DNA of 62,504 bases from Azospirillum melinis (GTDB lineage: Bacteria > Pseudomonadota > Alphaproteobacteria > Azospirillales > Azospirillaceae). The notes below the pieces were generated by a model. That model was not told where the DNA came from. It made no database searches and worked only from the letters and a program-made list of their open reading frames with translations. The DNA lies in NCBI RefSeq assembly GCF_013340935.1, contig NZ_WHOS01000043.1, positions 1-62,504 on the forward strand, written 5' to 3'. The position numbers and the translations under genes were made by a program. Below, piece after piece: positions 8,323-17,122 of the stretch. The stretch's first letter is position 1; every line of letters starts with the position of its first letter.

Positions 8323-8665
8323 GTCGCCTCCCCTTTTTTCCAATCCGTCAGAACCGAAGCCCGAATTCGATGGCCGCGCCCGGTGGCGCGTCCTACCCTT
8401 TGTGTGGCCTCTAATTGGGTAGTCATCCAGCCAATCAACAGTCGCAGCCCAAGATGGTCACAGCCGGCATGCATTGCCCTTCCGGGCTTGCCCCGATGGC
8501 AACGAGGGAATGTCCTGTTGGAAAAAGCTGGCCCTGTTGGAAAGCTTGGCCTGCACCGACCATTTCACGGCCATTGGGTCCGTCCTGCGGCTCCATCGAC
8601 TGGACCCGGACTGGCAATTGCCCGTAAGAAAGCAGTTCGACGACCACAGGAAAGGCAACCGCTTC
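8323..8665. other. Intergenic stretch with a short direct repeat
   Basis: These 343 bases hold no convincing gene. They include a close direct repeat around 8514-8550 (TGTTGGAAAAAGCTGG, then TGTTGGAAAGCTTGG). They must contain the promoters for the divergent small gene and the FMN reductase, but no clear -35/-10 pair was recognised. An in-frame open stretch upstream of the reductase is not considered coding. Confidence 0.5.
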
Positions 8666-9214
8666 ATGACCGATGCAACGGTGCGTGCCAAACTGCTGGG
8701 CCTGCCCGGCAGCCTGCGCAGCAATTCCAACTCGCTGGCCATCCTGCGCGGACTGCAGGACGCCCTGCCGGCCGGCGTCAGCATGGACATCCGCGACCTG
8801 CGCCTGCCGCTCTACGATCAGGACATCGACACGCCCGACGCCCCGGCGGAGGTGCATTCCTTTCGTCAGGCCATTGCCGACGCCGACGGCGTCGTCATCG
8901 TCACGCCGGAATACAATTACGGCATGCCGGGCGTGCTGAAGAACGCGTTGGACTGGGCCTCGCGCCCCTACGGCAAGTCGGCATTGATCGGCAAGCCGGT
9001 GCTGGTGATTTCCAACTCTCCCGCCTTCACCGGCGGCGTGCGGGCGCACCAGCAGGTGAACGACACGCTGCTGGCGCTTCCGGCCAAGCTGCTGGCCGGT
9101 CCGCAGGTCGTCGTCGGCAGCGTCGGCGAGAAGATCAAGGACGGCAAGCTGGCCGACGAGGCGGTGCTGAAATTCGCACTGAGCGCCATCGACAGGCTGA
9201 GCGCGGCGAAGTAG
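8666..9214 (+). CDS. NADPH-dependent FMN reductase family protein
   Basis: This 182-residue flavodoxin-like protein has the N-terminal FMN phosphate loop LGLPGSLRSNSNSLAI and the flavin-contacting TPEYNYGMPGVLKNALDW (about residues 75-92), diagnostic of the NADPH-dependent FMN/quinone reductase family (ChrR/YieF/ArsH relatives). Such enzymes reduce flavins, quinones or chromate with NAD(P)H in the cytoplasm. ATG 8666 follows AGGAAAGG at 8648-8655, whereas the open frame upstream (from 8474) lacks family similarity. It is followed at once by a strong bidirectional terminator shared with the aspartate aminotransferase gene. Confidence 0.87.
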   Translation: MTDATVRAKLLGLPGSLRSNSNSLAILRGLQDALPAGVSMDIRDLRLPLYDQDIDTPDAPAEVHSFRQAIADADGVVIVTPEYNYGMPGVLKNALDWASRPYGKSALIGKPVLVISNSPAFTGGVRAHQQVNDTLLALPAKLLAGPQVVVGSVGEKIKDGKLADEAVLKFALSAIDRLSAAK

Positions 9215-9220
9215 CGCCCA

Positions 9221-9262
9221 AATGAAAAGGGCCGGCCCCTTGCGGAGCCGGCCCTTTTCATT
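9221..9262. terminator. Bidirectional terminator between convergent genes
   Basis: A perfect 16-bp stem (AATGAAAAGGGCCGGC at 9221-9236, complement at 9247-9262) encloses a 10-base loop. The arms carry A tracts on one side and T tracts on the other, so it can act in both directions, ending the FMN reductase gene (+) and the aspartate aminotransferase gene (-). Confidence 0.9.
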
Positions 9263-9283
9263 GTTCAGGTCCTGCGGACGCTA

Positions 9284-10489
9284 TCAGTCGCGCAGGTTGC
9301 CGCAGGCGCGCTGGATGCGCTTGCACGCCTCTTCCAGCGCTTCCGTCGAGGTCGCGTAGGAGATGCGGAAGTGCGGGGCGAGGCCGAAGGCCGAACCCTG
9401 GACGACGGCAACGCCTTCGGACTCCAGCAGGTAAGTGACGAAATCCTCGTCGGTCTCGATCACCTTGCCGTCCGGGGTCGTCTTGCCGATGGTGCCGGCG
9501 CAGGACGGATAGACGTAGAAGGCGCCTTCCGGCTTCGGGCAGCTCAGGCCGGTGGCCTGGTTCAGCATCGACACCACCAGGTCGCGGCGCTCGCGGAACA
9601 CCTCCGCACGCTCCTTGATGAAGTCCTGCGGACCGTTCAGCGCCTCGACGGCGGCGGCCTGGGCGATGGAGGTCGGGTTAGAGGTCGACTGGCTCTGGAT
9701 CACGCCGATGGCCTTGATCAGTTCCTTCGGGCCGCCGGCATAGCCGATGCGCCAGCCGGTCATCGCGTAGGACTTCGACACGCCGTTGACGGTCAGGGTG
9801 CGGTCGTACAGCGACGGCTCGACCTGGGCCGGAGTGACGAACTCCAGGCCGTCATACAGCAGATGCTCGTACATGTCGTCGGTCATCACCCAGACATGCG
9901 GGTGCTTGACCAGCACGTCGGTCAGCGCCTTCATCTCGGCGCGGGTGTAGGCCGCACCCGACGGGTTCGACGGAGAGTTCAGGATCAGCCACTTGGTCTT
10001 CGGCGTGATCGCCTTCTCCAGTTCGGCGGGCTGCAGCTTGAAGCCCTGCTCGGCCGGGCAGGAGACGAAGACCGGCGTGCCTTCCGCCAGTTCGACCATG
10101 TCCGGATAGCTGACCCAGTAAGGCGCCGGGATGATGACCTCGTCGCCCTGGTTCAGCGTCGCCATCAGGGCGTTGTACAGCACCTGCTTGCCGCCGACGC
10201 CGACGGTGATCTGCTCGGGCGTGTACTTCAGGCCGTTCTCGCGCTCGAACTTGGCGCAGATCGCCTTCTTCAGAGCGGGCGTGCCGTCCACCGCGGTGTA
10301 TTTGGTGTCACCGGACTCGATCGCCTTGATGGCGGCGGCCTTGATGTTGTCGGGGGTATCGAAATCCGGCTCGCCGGCACCCAGGCCGATGACGTCGCGA
10401 CCGGCCGCTTTCAGTTCGCGGGCTTTGTTGGTCACGGCGATGGTCGGCGACGGCTTGATGCGGGACAGGCGGGACGCGATGATCGACAT
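9284..10489 (-). CDS. aatA: Aspartate aminotransferase (class Ib)
   Basis: This 401-residue fold-type I aminotransferase is close to the class Ib (Rhizobium/Thermus-like) aspartate aminotransferases, which use aspartate and often also prephenate or aromatic acids. Visible features are the N-terminal GLGAGEPDFDTPDNIK, the substrate/PLP region NSPSNPSGA, the PLP lysine in GVSKSYAMTGWRIGY (about Lys239) and the C-terminal FRISYATS with the carboxylate-binding Arg. It interconverts aspartate and 2-oxoglutarate with oxaloacetate and glutamate in the cytoplasm. The gene is monocistronic, ending in the shared terminator at 9221-9262. Confidence 0.95.
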   Translation of the reverse strand: MSIIASRLSRIKPSPTIAVTNKARELKAAGRDVIGLGAGEPDFDTPDNIKAAAIKAIESGDTKYTAVDGTPALKKAICAKFERENGLKYTPEQITVGVGGKQVLYNALMATLNQGDEVIIPAPYWVSYPDMVELAEGTPVFVSCPAEQGFKLQPAELEKAITPKTKWLILNSPSNPSGAAYTRAEMKALTDVLVKHPHVWVMTDDMYEHLLYDGLEFVTPAQVEPSLYDRTLTVNGVSKSYAMTGWRIGYAGGPKELIKAIGVIQSQSTSNPTSIAQAAAVEALNGPQDFIKERAEVFRERRDLVVSMLNQATGLSCPKPEGAFYVYPSCAGTIGKTTPDGKVIETDEDFVTYLLESEGVAVVQGSAFGLAPHFRISYATSTEALEEACKRIQRACGNLRD

Positions 10490-10881
10490 GGCGATGGGCC
10501 CCCTCAGGGCTATGGAGACGGTGTGGCGGAGACGTCGTTGGGACGCCTGCCCCTCCGGGTGGAAGGCGCGAGGCCGGACCTTACTTCCGCTCTACCCCGG
10601 TTGCAAGGCCGGTCGGCCGGTGAAAGCCGTGCGGTTCGGCGGTTTTTCCGCCCTGTGGCTGTGCTGTACCGGATCGCGTCCGCGCGTATTCCCGCCCCTC
10701 CACGGGACGAACCCGCAGCAGTGGCAAATTCCACCCTCTATCCTTCGCAGCATTATTTCTTACAGCACAAATGAACGCCATGACGGCACTGGACCGTCAT
10801 GCCCGCTTCACTTGACAGCTTCGGCGTTGCGGTGTGTAAGGTCTGGTGTTGGGGACAAAATTCAACGAAGGGATGAGAACC
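10490..10881. other. Intergenic region upstream of aatA and cytochrome c'
   Basis: About 390 bases separate the divergent aatA and cytochrome c' genes. No gene is supported. The right part holds the cytochrome c' promoter (10812-10840), and the AT-richer stretch near 10730-10775 probably carries regulatory sites. Nothing else was recognised. Confidence 0.5.
10812..10840 (+). promoter_or_regulatory. Sigma-70-type promoter of the cytochrome c' gene
   Basis: TTGACA (10812-10817) is a perfect -35 hexamer. A 17-base spacer leads to TGTAAG (10835-10840), a 4/6 match to the -10 consensus. It lies 42 bp before the chosen start codon of the cytochrome c' gene. Confidence 0.6.
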
Positions 10882-11310
10882 GTGTTTTCCCGTATCGTGC
10901 TTGCGGCGTCGGCCGCGCTGATGCTGACCGGCGGCGTTGCTCTGGCCCAGGACGTGATCCAGACCCGCAAGGCCGGGTTCGAGGACTACAAGAAGGCGAT
11001 GGGCGAGATCAAGGATGCGGTGGGCAAGGGCGACCTCGCGGCCATCGGTCCGGTCACCGATCGCATCGACGCCTTCGCCGCCAGGATCCCCAGCCTGTTC
11101 CCGCCCGGCTCCGACAAGGGCAAGACGGCGGCCAAGGAAGTGATCTGGGCCAACTTCCCCGATTTCACCGCCAAGGCGCAGGGCCTCCAGGCCTCCGCCC
11201 AAGCCCTGAAGGTTGCCACCGCTTCCGGCGACAAGGCCGCGACGGCCAAGGCGTTCGGCGCGATGGCCGACAGCTGCAAGGCCTGCCACCAGCGCTACCG
11301 TTCCGAATAA
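10882..11310 (+). CDS. Cytochrome c' (periplasmic, class II)
   Basis: This 142-residue precursor has a Sec signal peptide (VFSRIVLAASAALMLTGG, cleavage after VALA) and a four-helix class II cytochrome body ending in the haem-binding CKACH close to the C-terminus (SCKACHQRYRSE), exactly where cytochromes c' carry it. Cytochromes c' bind NO and CO and are thought to protect against nitrosative stress in the periplasm. GTG 10882 is preferred because AAGGGA lies 8 bases upstream; ATG 10873 overlaps that site. A sigma-70 promoter and a strong terminator flank the gene. A di-haem peroxidase and a cytochrome b561 follow on the opposite strand. Confidence 0.88.
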   Translation: MFSRIVLAASAALMLTGGVALAQDVIQTRKAGFEDYKKAMGEIKDAVGKGDLAAIGPVTDRIDAFAARIPSLFPPGSDKGKTAAKEVIWANFPDFTAKAQGLQASAQALKVATASGDKAATAKAFGAMADSCKACHQRYRSE

Positions 11311-11327
11311 GCGGCGCTCCCGACGGA

Positions 11328-11368
11328 AAAGCCCTTCCCCACCGCCGTGGGGGAGGGCTTTTTCTTTG
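11328..11368. terminator. Hairpin terminator between cytochrome c' and the di-haem peroxidase
   Basis: AAAGCCCTTCCCCAC (11328-11342) pairs with GTGGGGGAGGGCTTT (11347-11361), a 15-bp stem with one G-T pair and a 4-base loop, followed by TTTCTTTG. It terminates the cytochrome c' gene and, given its flanking A tract, probably also the convergent peroxidase gene. Confidence 0.88.
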
Positions 11369-11393
11369 TCTGAGGCTTCCTTCGGGATAGGCC

Positions 11394-12497
11394 TTACTTG
11401 AAGACGGGTTGCGGCGTGGCCGGCGTGCTGGCCGGCATCAGCGGGTAGTCGACGCGCGGCTGCTGGCCGGTCAAGGCGGTCAGGAAGGCGGTGATCTTGT
11501 CGATCTCCTGGTCGGACAGGGTGGCGCCGAGCTGACTCGACCCCATCACCGCGACCGCCTGGCGCAGGTCCCACACCTTGCCGGAATGGAAATAGGGGGC
11601 GGTCAGCGCGACGTTGCGCAGGGTGGGCGCGCGGAAGACATACTCGTCGTCGGCGGTCTTTGTGACGGCGAAGCGGCCCTTGTCGCCCGGCGGCAGGATC
11701 TCCGCCCCCGGCTTGGTCACGACACCGAAGGGGAAATAGTCGTGGCCGCCGACATTGACGCCGTTGTGGCAGCCGGAACAGCCCTTGTCGATGAACAGCT
11801 CAAGTCCGGCCTTCTGCGTGTCGGTCAGCGCGTCGGCCTTGCCCTCCAGATACTGGTCGAACGGAGCGGCGGGGGTGGTCAGCGTCGCTTCGAACGCCTC
11901 GATGGCCATGGCGACATTGTCGAAGCTGACCGGATTCTTCTCGTTCGGAAAGGCGTCGGCGAATTTGGCCTGATAGGCGGGAATGCTGTTCAGCACCGCC
12001 ATCACGCGGTCGGGCGTGCTGTTCATCTCCACACCGGCCTGGATCGGCCCCTTGGCCTGGGCCTTCAGGTCTTCGGCACGGCCGTCCCAGAACTGGGCGA
12101 CGTTCAGCACGGCATTCAGCACCGTCGGCGCATTGCGCGGCCCCTTCTGCCAGCCATGACCGACCGAGGTTTCCAGCCCGTCGACGCCGCCGAGCCCCAG
12201 ATTGTGGCAGCTGTTGCAGGAGAAGATGCCGCTGGCCGACAGGCGCGGATCGAAGAAAAGCATCTTGCCCAGCTCGATCTTCTCACGGGTGACCGCGTTG
12301 TTGCGGACCACGGGCAGTGTGGCGGGCAGCGGCTTGAACAGCTCGCGCGCGCGGCCCATCAGGGCGTCGCCGCCCGCAGCCGGCGGATCGGCGGCCGGCG
12401 CGCTACCGGCGCTGACGGCAAGGATGCCCAAGGCGGTGGCGGCGACCAGAAGGCCTTTCAGTCCGGTGGTCGGTCGGTGTCCGGTGTGTGCGTGCAT
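11394..12497 (-). CDS. Di-haem cytochrome c peroxidase (CcpA/MauG family)
   Basis: This 367-residue precursor begins with a signal peptide (LLVAATALGILAVSAGSAPA region) and has two c-type haem sites, CNSCH (N-terminal domain) and CSGCH (C-terminal domain), in the arrangement of bacterial di-haem peroxidases. Motifs such as LGKMLFFDPRLS and FRAPTLRNVALTAPYFHSG are typical. It would reduce hydrogen peroxide in the periplasm with electrons from a small cytochrome, or act as a MauG-like oxidant; the sequence does not separate these. The ATG at 12495-12497 is preceded by GGGGGACC. The neighbouring cytochrome c' is a possible but unproven partner. Confidence 0.9.
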   Translation of the reverse strand: MHAHTGHRPTTGLKGLLVAATALGILAVSAGSAPAADPPAAGGDALMGRARELFKPLPATLPVVRNNAVTREKIELGKMLFFDPRLSASGIFSCNSCHNLGLGGVDGLETSVGHGWQKGPRNAPTVLNAVLNVAQFWDGRAEDLKAQAKGPIQAGVEMNSTPDRVMAVLNSIPAYQAKFADAFPNEKNPVSFDNVAMAIEAFEATLTTPAAPFDQYLEGKADALTDTQKAGLELFIDKGCSGCHNGVNVGGHDYFPFGVVTKPGAEILPPGDKGRFAVTKTADDEYVFRAPTLRNVALTAPYFHSGKVWDLRQAVAVMGSSQLGATLSDQEIDKITAFLTALTGQQPRVDYPLMPASTPATPQPVFK

Positions 12498-12728
12498 GAC
12501 TGGCGGTCCCCCGGCCGGCCGACATCCCCACCGCAACCTGAAGCTTCATCCAGGCAAAGGTTGATCGATCCGGGAAATCGGGCCGGCATCATTGGTTTCG
12601 TGGCGTTTTGTGCGGATCAATCTGGAGTCATTCTAGACTGGAAGGCATCGAACCCCAGACGGCGCATTGTCGCACACAACCAACGGCATATATCGCAGCG
12701 TCCAGCCCGGTAGGACCGGTCGGCGGCT

Positions 12729-13427
12729 TCAGCCGGCGGCGCGCAGCATCAGGAAAACCAGTCCGGCGGACGCCGCCAGGACCGCCAGCGCCAGCGCCGC
12801 CGGGGCACGGCGTGGCTCCGTCGCCGCCAGCCGCGTCGGCAGGAGCTTGCGGCCGGTGAGCATGGGACGGATCAGATTGTCCTTCCTGACCAGCAGATAG
12901 AAGAACACCGCGGCCACATGCAGCCCGATCAGCACAAAGATCCCGTTGGCGAGCAGCCGGTGCAGCGAACTGAGAAGCGCCACCGTGGCGCCGGACACCA
13001 GCGGCACCAGCGGACCGTCGACCAGGATGTCGTCGCTGGTGAACAGACCGCTGCCCGCCTGGACCAGCAGCACCAGCAGAAGCGCCACCACCATCAGCGC
13101 GCCCAGCGGGTTGTGGCCCAGGGTGAAGGCGGCCTCTCCACCCGCGCGGGAGCGCTTCAAATAGTCGCGGATCGCACCCGGTCCCTTCACGAATTCGGCG
13201 AAGCGGGCGGTCTGGCTGCCCACCACGCCCCAGACCAGCCGAAACAGCACGAAGATCAGAACTGTTTCACCTGCCAACATATGAACGGCAAGCACACCAA
13301 GCTCGGCCGACAGAATCGCGACTGCCACCGCGGCGACAAGCGCCCAATGAAACAGGCGGGTCGGCAGGTCCCAGACCCGCAGCTCCCGCCGATGTTTCTC
13401 CCGAGTCGCGGTATGACCACTTGCCAT
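12729..13427 (-). CDS. Cytochrome b561 family protein
   Basis: This 232-residue membrane protein begins ELRVWDLPTRLFHWALV, the hallmark of the Ni/Fe-hydrogenase-type cytochrome b561 family (CybB-like), with His residues in helices that would ligate two b haems (LFHW, HML, LHRLL, GLHVAAV). Four conserved helices plus an extra C-terminal hydrophobic helix (about 207-228) are visible. Such proteins pass electrons from the quinone pool to periplasmic c-type cytochromes and are often paired with cytochrome c'. The ATG at 13425-13427 has GAGGA seven bases upstream. It lies about 230 bp upstream of the peroxidase gene on the same strand, so cotranscription is possible. Confidence 0.87.
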   Translation of the reverse strand: MASGHTATREKHRRELRVWDLPTRLFHWALVAAVAVAILSAELGVLAVHMLAGETVLIFVLFRLVWGVVGSQTARFAEFVKGPGAIRDYLKRSRAGGEAAFTLGHNPLGALMVVALLLVLLVQAGSGLFTSDDILVDGPLVPLVSGATVALLSSLHRLLANGIFVLIGLHVAAVFFYLLVRKDNLIRPMLTGRKLLPTRLAATEPRRAPAALALAVLAASAGLVFLMLRAAG

Positions 13428-13665
13428 CGCTCGATCCTCGCAGTGTTCGGCCATGTTTTCGGCCCCCGTCATCTGCGGCAAATGGACGGATTCTTTATCC
13501 TGATCCTGAAAACGCCGCGGTCCCGTGGTGGCAAAGGTCGGTGAACGTGTCAACAGGCTTGAAGCACCGCCCGGACGACGGATATGAGAATGCGACGCAT
13601 CAGCCGGCCTGCCGGCGCAAAGACAGCCATAACTCCCCAATCACCCCGGTTATAAGGACCCCGCC

Positions 13666-13902
13666 ATGCCCGACAAACAGCTCCTCCACCTCGTGTTCGG
13701 CGGCGAACTCGTGCGTCCGGACTCGGACCAGTTCGTCGATCCGTCGAAGTTGCACATCGTCGGCATCTTCCCGAGCTATGAGGACGCCTACAAGGCATGG
13801 CGCGGTGCCACCGGCCAGACCATCGACGACGCCCACACCCGCTACTACATCGTCCATCTGCACCGCTTCCTCGACCCGGCGGCGGGCGATCACAAGCACT
13901 GA
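13666..13902 (+). CDS. DUF4170 family protein
   Basis: This 78-residue soluble protein begins MPDKQLLHLVFGGELV and contains IFPSYEDAYKAWRGATGQTID and DAHTRYYIVHLHRFLDP, matching the alphaproteobacterial DUF4170 family in length and motifs. It has no membrane segment or catalytic motif, and the family function is not known. An AAGGA ribosome-binding site precedes ATG 13666. The phosphoesterase gene starts 77 bp downstream and may be cotranscribed. Confidence 0.8.
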   Translation: MPDKQLLHLVFGGELVRPDSDQFVDPSKLHIVGIFPSYEDAYKAWRGATGQTIDDAHTRYYIVHLHRFLDPAAGDHKH

Positions 13903-13979
13903 GTTGGGAGCCGGCGGCGCGCCCAACGGAGGAGCCCAACTGCGGGAACCGCCGACGGCGCGCCGGCGTTGACCGGTCG

Positions 13980-14510
13980 ATGACCGTATACTTCACCAGC
14001 GACACCCATTTCGGCCATGGCGGCGCCCGCGGCCGTTTCCGCCGCCCCTTCGAATCCACCGCGGAGATGGACGCGGCGATGGAGGCGAACTGGAACGCCA
14101 CCGTCGGCCCCGGCGACGAGGTCTGGCACCTCGGCGACTTCGCCCTGCACATGAAGCCCGACGCCATGGCTGCCCTGCTCGGCCGGCTGAACGGCACCAA
14201 GCATCTGATCGCCGGCAACAACGACGGCCCGGAAACGCTGGCGCTGCCCGGCTGGGCCAGCGTCGGGCATTACGCCGAACTGACGCTGGATGGCATCGAC
14301 CTGGTGATGTGCCATTATGCCTTCCGCACCTGGAACGGCATGCACCGCAAGGCGCTGAACCTGCACGGCCACAGCCATGGCCAGTTGAAGCCGCAGCCCC
14401 GGCAGATCGACGTCGGCGTCGATGTCTGGAATTTCCGCCCGGTCACCCTGTCCGAACTGACGGTCCCCCGTCTGCGACGCAAGGCGGTGCCGGTGTCAGG
14501 CAGCCCCTAA
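13980..14510 (+). CDS. Calcineurin-like metallophosphoesterase
   Basis: This 176-residue protein shows the ordered metal-binding motifs of calcineurin-like phosphoesterases: TSDTHFGH (D and H), GDEVWHLGDFA, GNND and CHYAFRTWNG, ending with LHGHSHGQLKP. It resembles short bacterial and phage-type phosphoesterases such as the YfcE/MJ0037 relatives, expected to hydrolyse a phosphodiester or phosphomonoester with two metal ions. The substrate is unknown. ATG 13980 lacks a strong ribosome-binding site. The last 15 bases overlap the end of the convergent GGDEF/EAL gene. Confidence 0.85.
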   Translation: MTVYFTSDTHFGHGGARGRFRRPFESTAEMDAAMEANWNATVGPGDEVWHLGDFALHMKPDAMAALLGRLNGTKHLIAGNNDGPETLALPGWASVGHYAELTLDGIDLVMCHYAFRTWNGMHRKALNLHGHSHGQLKPQPRQIDVGVDVWNFRPVTLSELTVPRLRRKAVPVSGSP

Positions 14511-16880
14511 CGCCGCCGTCTGCCGCAGACGCTCCGTCAGCAGACGGCAGGCGGCGTCGGCCGGCACCGGGCGGCCGGTCAGCCAGCCCTGGACCTGGGT
14601 ACAGTTGTGGTGGCGCAGGAAGTTGGCCTGCTCGGTCTTCTCCACCCCTTCGGCAACCACATGCAGGCCCAGCATGTCGGCCATGGCGATGATGGTGGAG
14701 ACGATGCCGGCGTCCTCGCGCTCGTTCGGCACGCCGTTGATGAAGGAGCGGTCGATCTTCAGCGTGGTGATCGGCAACCGCTTCAGATAGCTCAAGGACG
14801 AATGGCCGGTGCCGAAATCGTCCACCGCGACCCGGATCCCCATCGCCTTCAGCGCCGCCAGCACCGCCAGCGCATGATCGAGATCCTGCATCACCGCGCC
14901 TTCGGTGATTTCCAGCTCGATCAGGCCGGGAGGCAGGCCGTGGCGGTCGATGATGCGGCGGAAATCCTCGGCGCTGCGATTGCGCAGATGCTTGGGCGAG
15001 ATGTTGACGGCGACCGGCACCGGCTCCATTCCGGCATCGAGCCATTCGCGCATCTGGCGGCAGGCCTCGTCCAGCACCCAGTCGCCGAGCGGAACGATGA
15101 AGCCGGTCTCCTCGGCCACCGGGATGAACTCGCCGGGCGGAATCATAGTTCCCTGAGCTTGCCCCTGCCCCGGCTTCTCCCAGCGCAGCAGCGCCTCGAA
15201 CCCCTCCAGCGAGAAATCGATCAGCGAAACCTTGGGCTGGTAATTCAGGCGGAACTGCTTCAGCGCCAACGCCGCCCGCAGATCGCCGTCCAGCGCCAGC
15301 TGACGGCGCGCCTGTTCGGCGAGTTCCGGGCGGAAGAAGGCGTGGCGGCGTCCCCCCATCCGCTTGGCGGCATAGAGCGCCGTCTCGGCCGCGCGCAGAA
15401 GCGCCTGCGGGTCGTCGCCGTCCTTGTGTCCCCCGGCGGCGCCGACCCCGGCGAGATCGGTCGGGTAGACGGCGATGCCGACCGCCGGCCGGACGTAATG
15501 CTCGCAGCCCGGCAGGGTGACTGGCGCGTCGAAGGCGTCCAGGATGCGCCCGGCAATCGCCGCCGCCTCGTCGGCATCGCGGATTTCCTCAAGCAGCACG
15601 GCGAAATCGTCGGTTCCGATGCGGCCGACCAGATCGGCGGCCCGCACCGAGGCGACGATCCGTTGCGCAACCTCCTGCAACAGCGCATCGCCGGCCTGAT
15701 GGCCCAGCGTGTCGGTGATCAGCTTGAAGCGGGACAGGTCCAGGCACAGCACGGCAAAGGGGCGCCGGTAACGGCGGCTGCGCTCCACCGCCGCTTCCAG
15801 CAGCGATTCGATCATCGCTCGGTTGGGCAGGCCGGTCAGCCGGTCACGGGTGGCCAGCCGCATCAGTTCGCGTTCGTGACGCACCCGCTCGGTCACGTCG
15901 GCCAGCGCGCAGACGAAGCCGCGCCGCCCCTGCACCACCAGCGGCGAGACGCTGAGCGAGGCATCGATCCGCTCGCCGCTTCCAGCACGTTCGATCCCCA
16001 GCGCCTCCTCCCGAACCGGCTCGGGCACGCCGGTGTCGGCAGCCATTCCGGCCAGCAGCGCATCGATCCGCGCCCGGTCGGAGGGGGTGAACAGCCTGGA
16101 CAGCGGCCGGCCGCGCAGTTCCCCGGCAGGCACGCCGAACAGGGCAACGGCGGCAGGGTTATGTTCCTCGATGAGGCCGCGGCCATCGACCAGCAGGATC
16201 GCCTCGCCGACATTGTTCATGATGCCGGCCAGCCGCTCGTCCCGTTCGATCAGGGCGATAGCGGCGCGGCGGAAGAACTCCATGGCGCGGGCCATCGCAC
16301 CGAATTCGTCGCGGCGCTCGCGGCCGGGAATGTCGATGTCGGTCCGCCCCTCCGTCAACAGGCGCATGCGGTCCGACAGCGCTTCCAGCGGCCCGACCAC
16401 ATGCTGCGACAAAAACAGCGATCCCGGCCAGCTCAGCACCAGCAACGCCGCCAGGAACAGCAGGAAGCCCGACGCCTCGATCAGGAAATCGCGGTCGAGG
16501 TCACCGATGTCGCCGGCGGCGGCGATGGCCCAGCCCCAGGCTTCGAAGCGCCCCTCCGCCGTCACCGCGCGGTCGATGGCCGGCCAGTTCGGCGGGACGA
16601 CGCCGTCCGTGAAAAGTTTGACATGAAAGGGTTTGGCCGACAGGGCCAGCAGGGCCGTCCGCGCCCGGGCGCGCGCCTCGTCGCCGGAGATCGCACCCGA
16701 TGCCGCCGACCGTTCCAGATCCTGCAGAAGCAGCCCGGCGGACCCCACCAGGGCGGCGGCAAGCTGGCCCCGCTCGGCGATCATGCCCTGCCGCAGCAGG
16801 TAGAGCGCGGGGATCGCAGCCATCAGGCAGCCGATCAGGCCGATCCAGGTCAGCCAGCGGATCTTGCGGCGCAGCGTCAT
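14496..16880 (-). CDS. Membrane GGDEF-EAL protein with HAMP and PAS domains; degenerate GGDEF motif
   Basis: This 794-residue protein has membrane helices near 10-28 and 133-152 around a short periplasmic region, HAMP (about 152-205), PAS (about 215-335), GGDEF (about 345-500) and EAL (about 525-775). The cyclase signature reads GTDDF (422-426) instead of GG(D/E)EF. The EAL domain keeps EALLRW (EAL at 562-564), DDFGTGHSSL and the ITEG glutamate motif. It should therefore act mainly as a c-di-GMP phosphodiesterase at the inner membrane, with the GGDEF domain possibly a GTP-binding regulator. This is inference from motifs. The start ATG at 16878-16880 begins MTLRRKIRWLTWIG. It overlaps the phosphoesterase gene end by 15 bp. 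Confidence 0.9.
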   Translation of the reverse strand: MTLRRKIRWLTWIGLIGCLMAAIPALYLLRQGMIAERGQLAAALVGSAGLLLQDLERSAASGAISGDEARARARTALLALSAKPFHVKLFTDGVVPPNWPAIDRAVTAEGRFEAWGWAIAAAGDIGDLDRDFLIEASGFLLFLAALLVLSWPGSLFLSQHVVGPLEALSDRMRLLTEGRTDIDIPGRERRDEFGAMARAMEFFRRAAIALIERDERLAGIMNNVGEAILLVDGRGLIEEHNPAAVALFGVPAGELRGRPLSRLFTPSDRARIDALLAGMAADTGVPEPVREEALGIERAGSGERIDASLSVSPLVVQGRRGFVCALADVTERVRHERELMRLATRDRLTGLPNRAMIESLLEAAVERSRRYRRPFAVLCLDLSRFKLITDTLGHQAGDALLQEVAQRIVASVRAADLVGRIGTDDFAVLLEEIRDADEAAAIAGRILDAFDAPVTLPGCEHYVRPAVGIAVYPTDLAGVGAAGGHKDGDDPQALLRAAETALYAAKRMGGRRHAFFRPELAEQARRQLALDGDLRAALALKQFRLNYQPKVSLIDFSLEGFEALLRWEKPGQGQAQGTMIPPGEFIPVAEETGFIVPLGDWVLDEACRQMREWLDAGMEPVPVAVNISPKHLRNRSAEDFRRIIDRHGLPPGLIELEITEGAVMQDLDHALAVLAALKAMGIRVAVDDFGTGHSSLSYLKRLPITTLKIDRSFINGVPNEREDAGIVSTIIAMADMLGLHVVAEGVEKTEQANFLRHHNCTQVQGWLTGRPVPADAACRLLTERLRQTAALGAA

Positions 16881-17070
16881 CGGGCTTGGCGTCGCTCTCT
16901 GGTCCGTTCGATAAACGGACGGTTAGTCATGTGAAAGGGAAGGTGACGACTTCGTTTCAGTCGTGCAACGCAATTTTTCTTCGCACGCGCAAGATAGGTC
17001 TGTCCAACCCATACGAAGGTTGCATGCTGCGACGCTTTGTCTCTGCTCCGCCTTCCGGTCCCCCCTGCCA

Positions 17071-17101
17071 CTCCCCCGCCGGACAGCGAGCGGCGGGGGA
17101 G
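17071..17101 (-). terminator. GC-rich hairpin downstream of the phage-like module
   Basis: CTCCCCCGCC (17071-17080) and GGCGGGGGAG (17092-17101) form a perfect 10-bp stem with an 11-base loop, 22 bp past the stop of the scaffold-like gene. No T tract follows, so termination efficiency is uncertain. Confidence 0.55.
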
Positions 17102-17122
17102 AACGGCCGGCACCGCTTCACC

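Noticed and set aside
8474..8665. N-terminal extension of the FMN reductase frame
   Set aside because: The flavodoxin fold starts at ATG 8666 with its own ribosome-binding site; the upstream part is not family-like.
14607..16934. A 775-codon plus-strand frame antisense to the GGDEF/EAL gene
   Set aside because: It lacks any recognisable domain and mirrors the codon structure of the real minus-strand gene.
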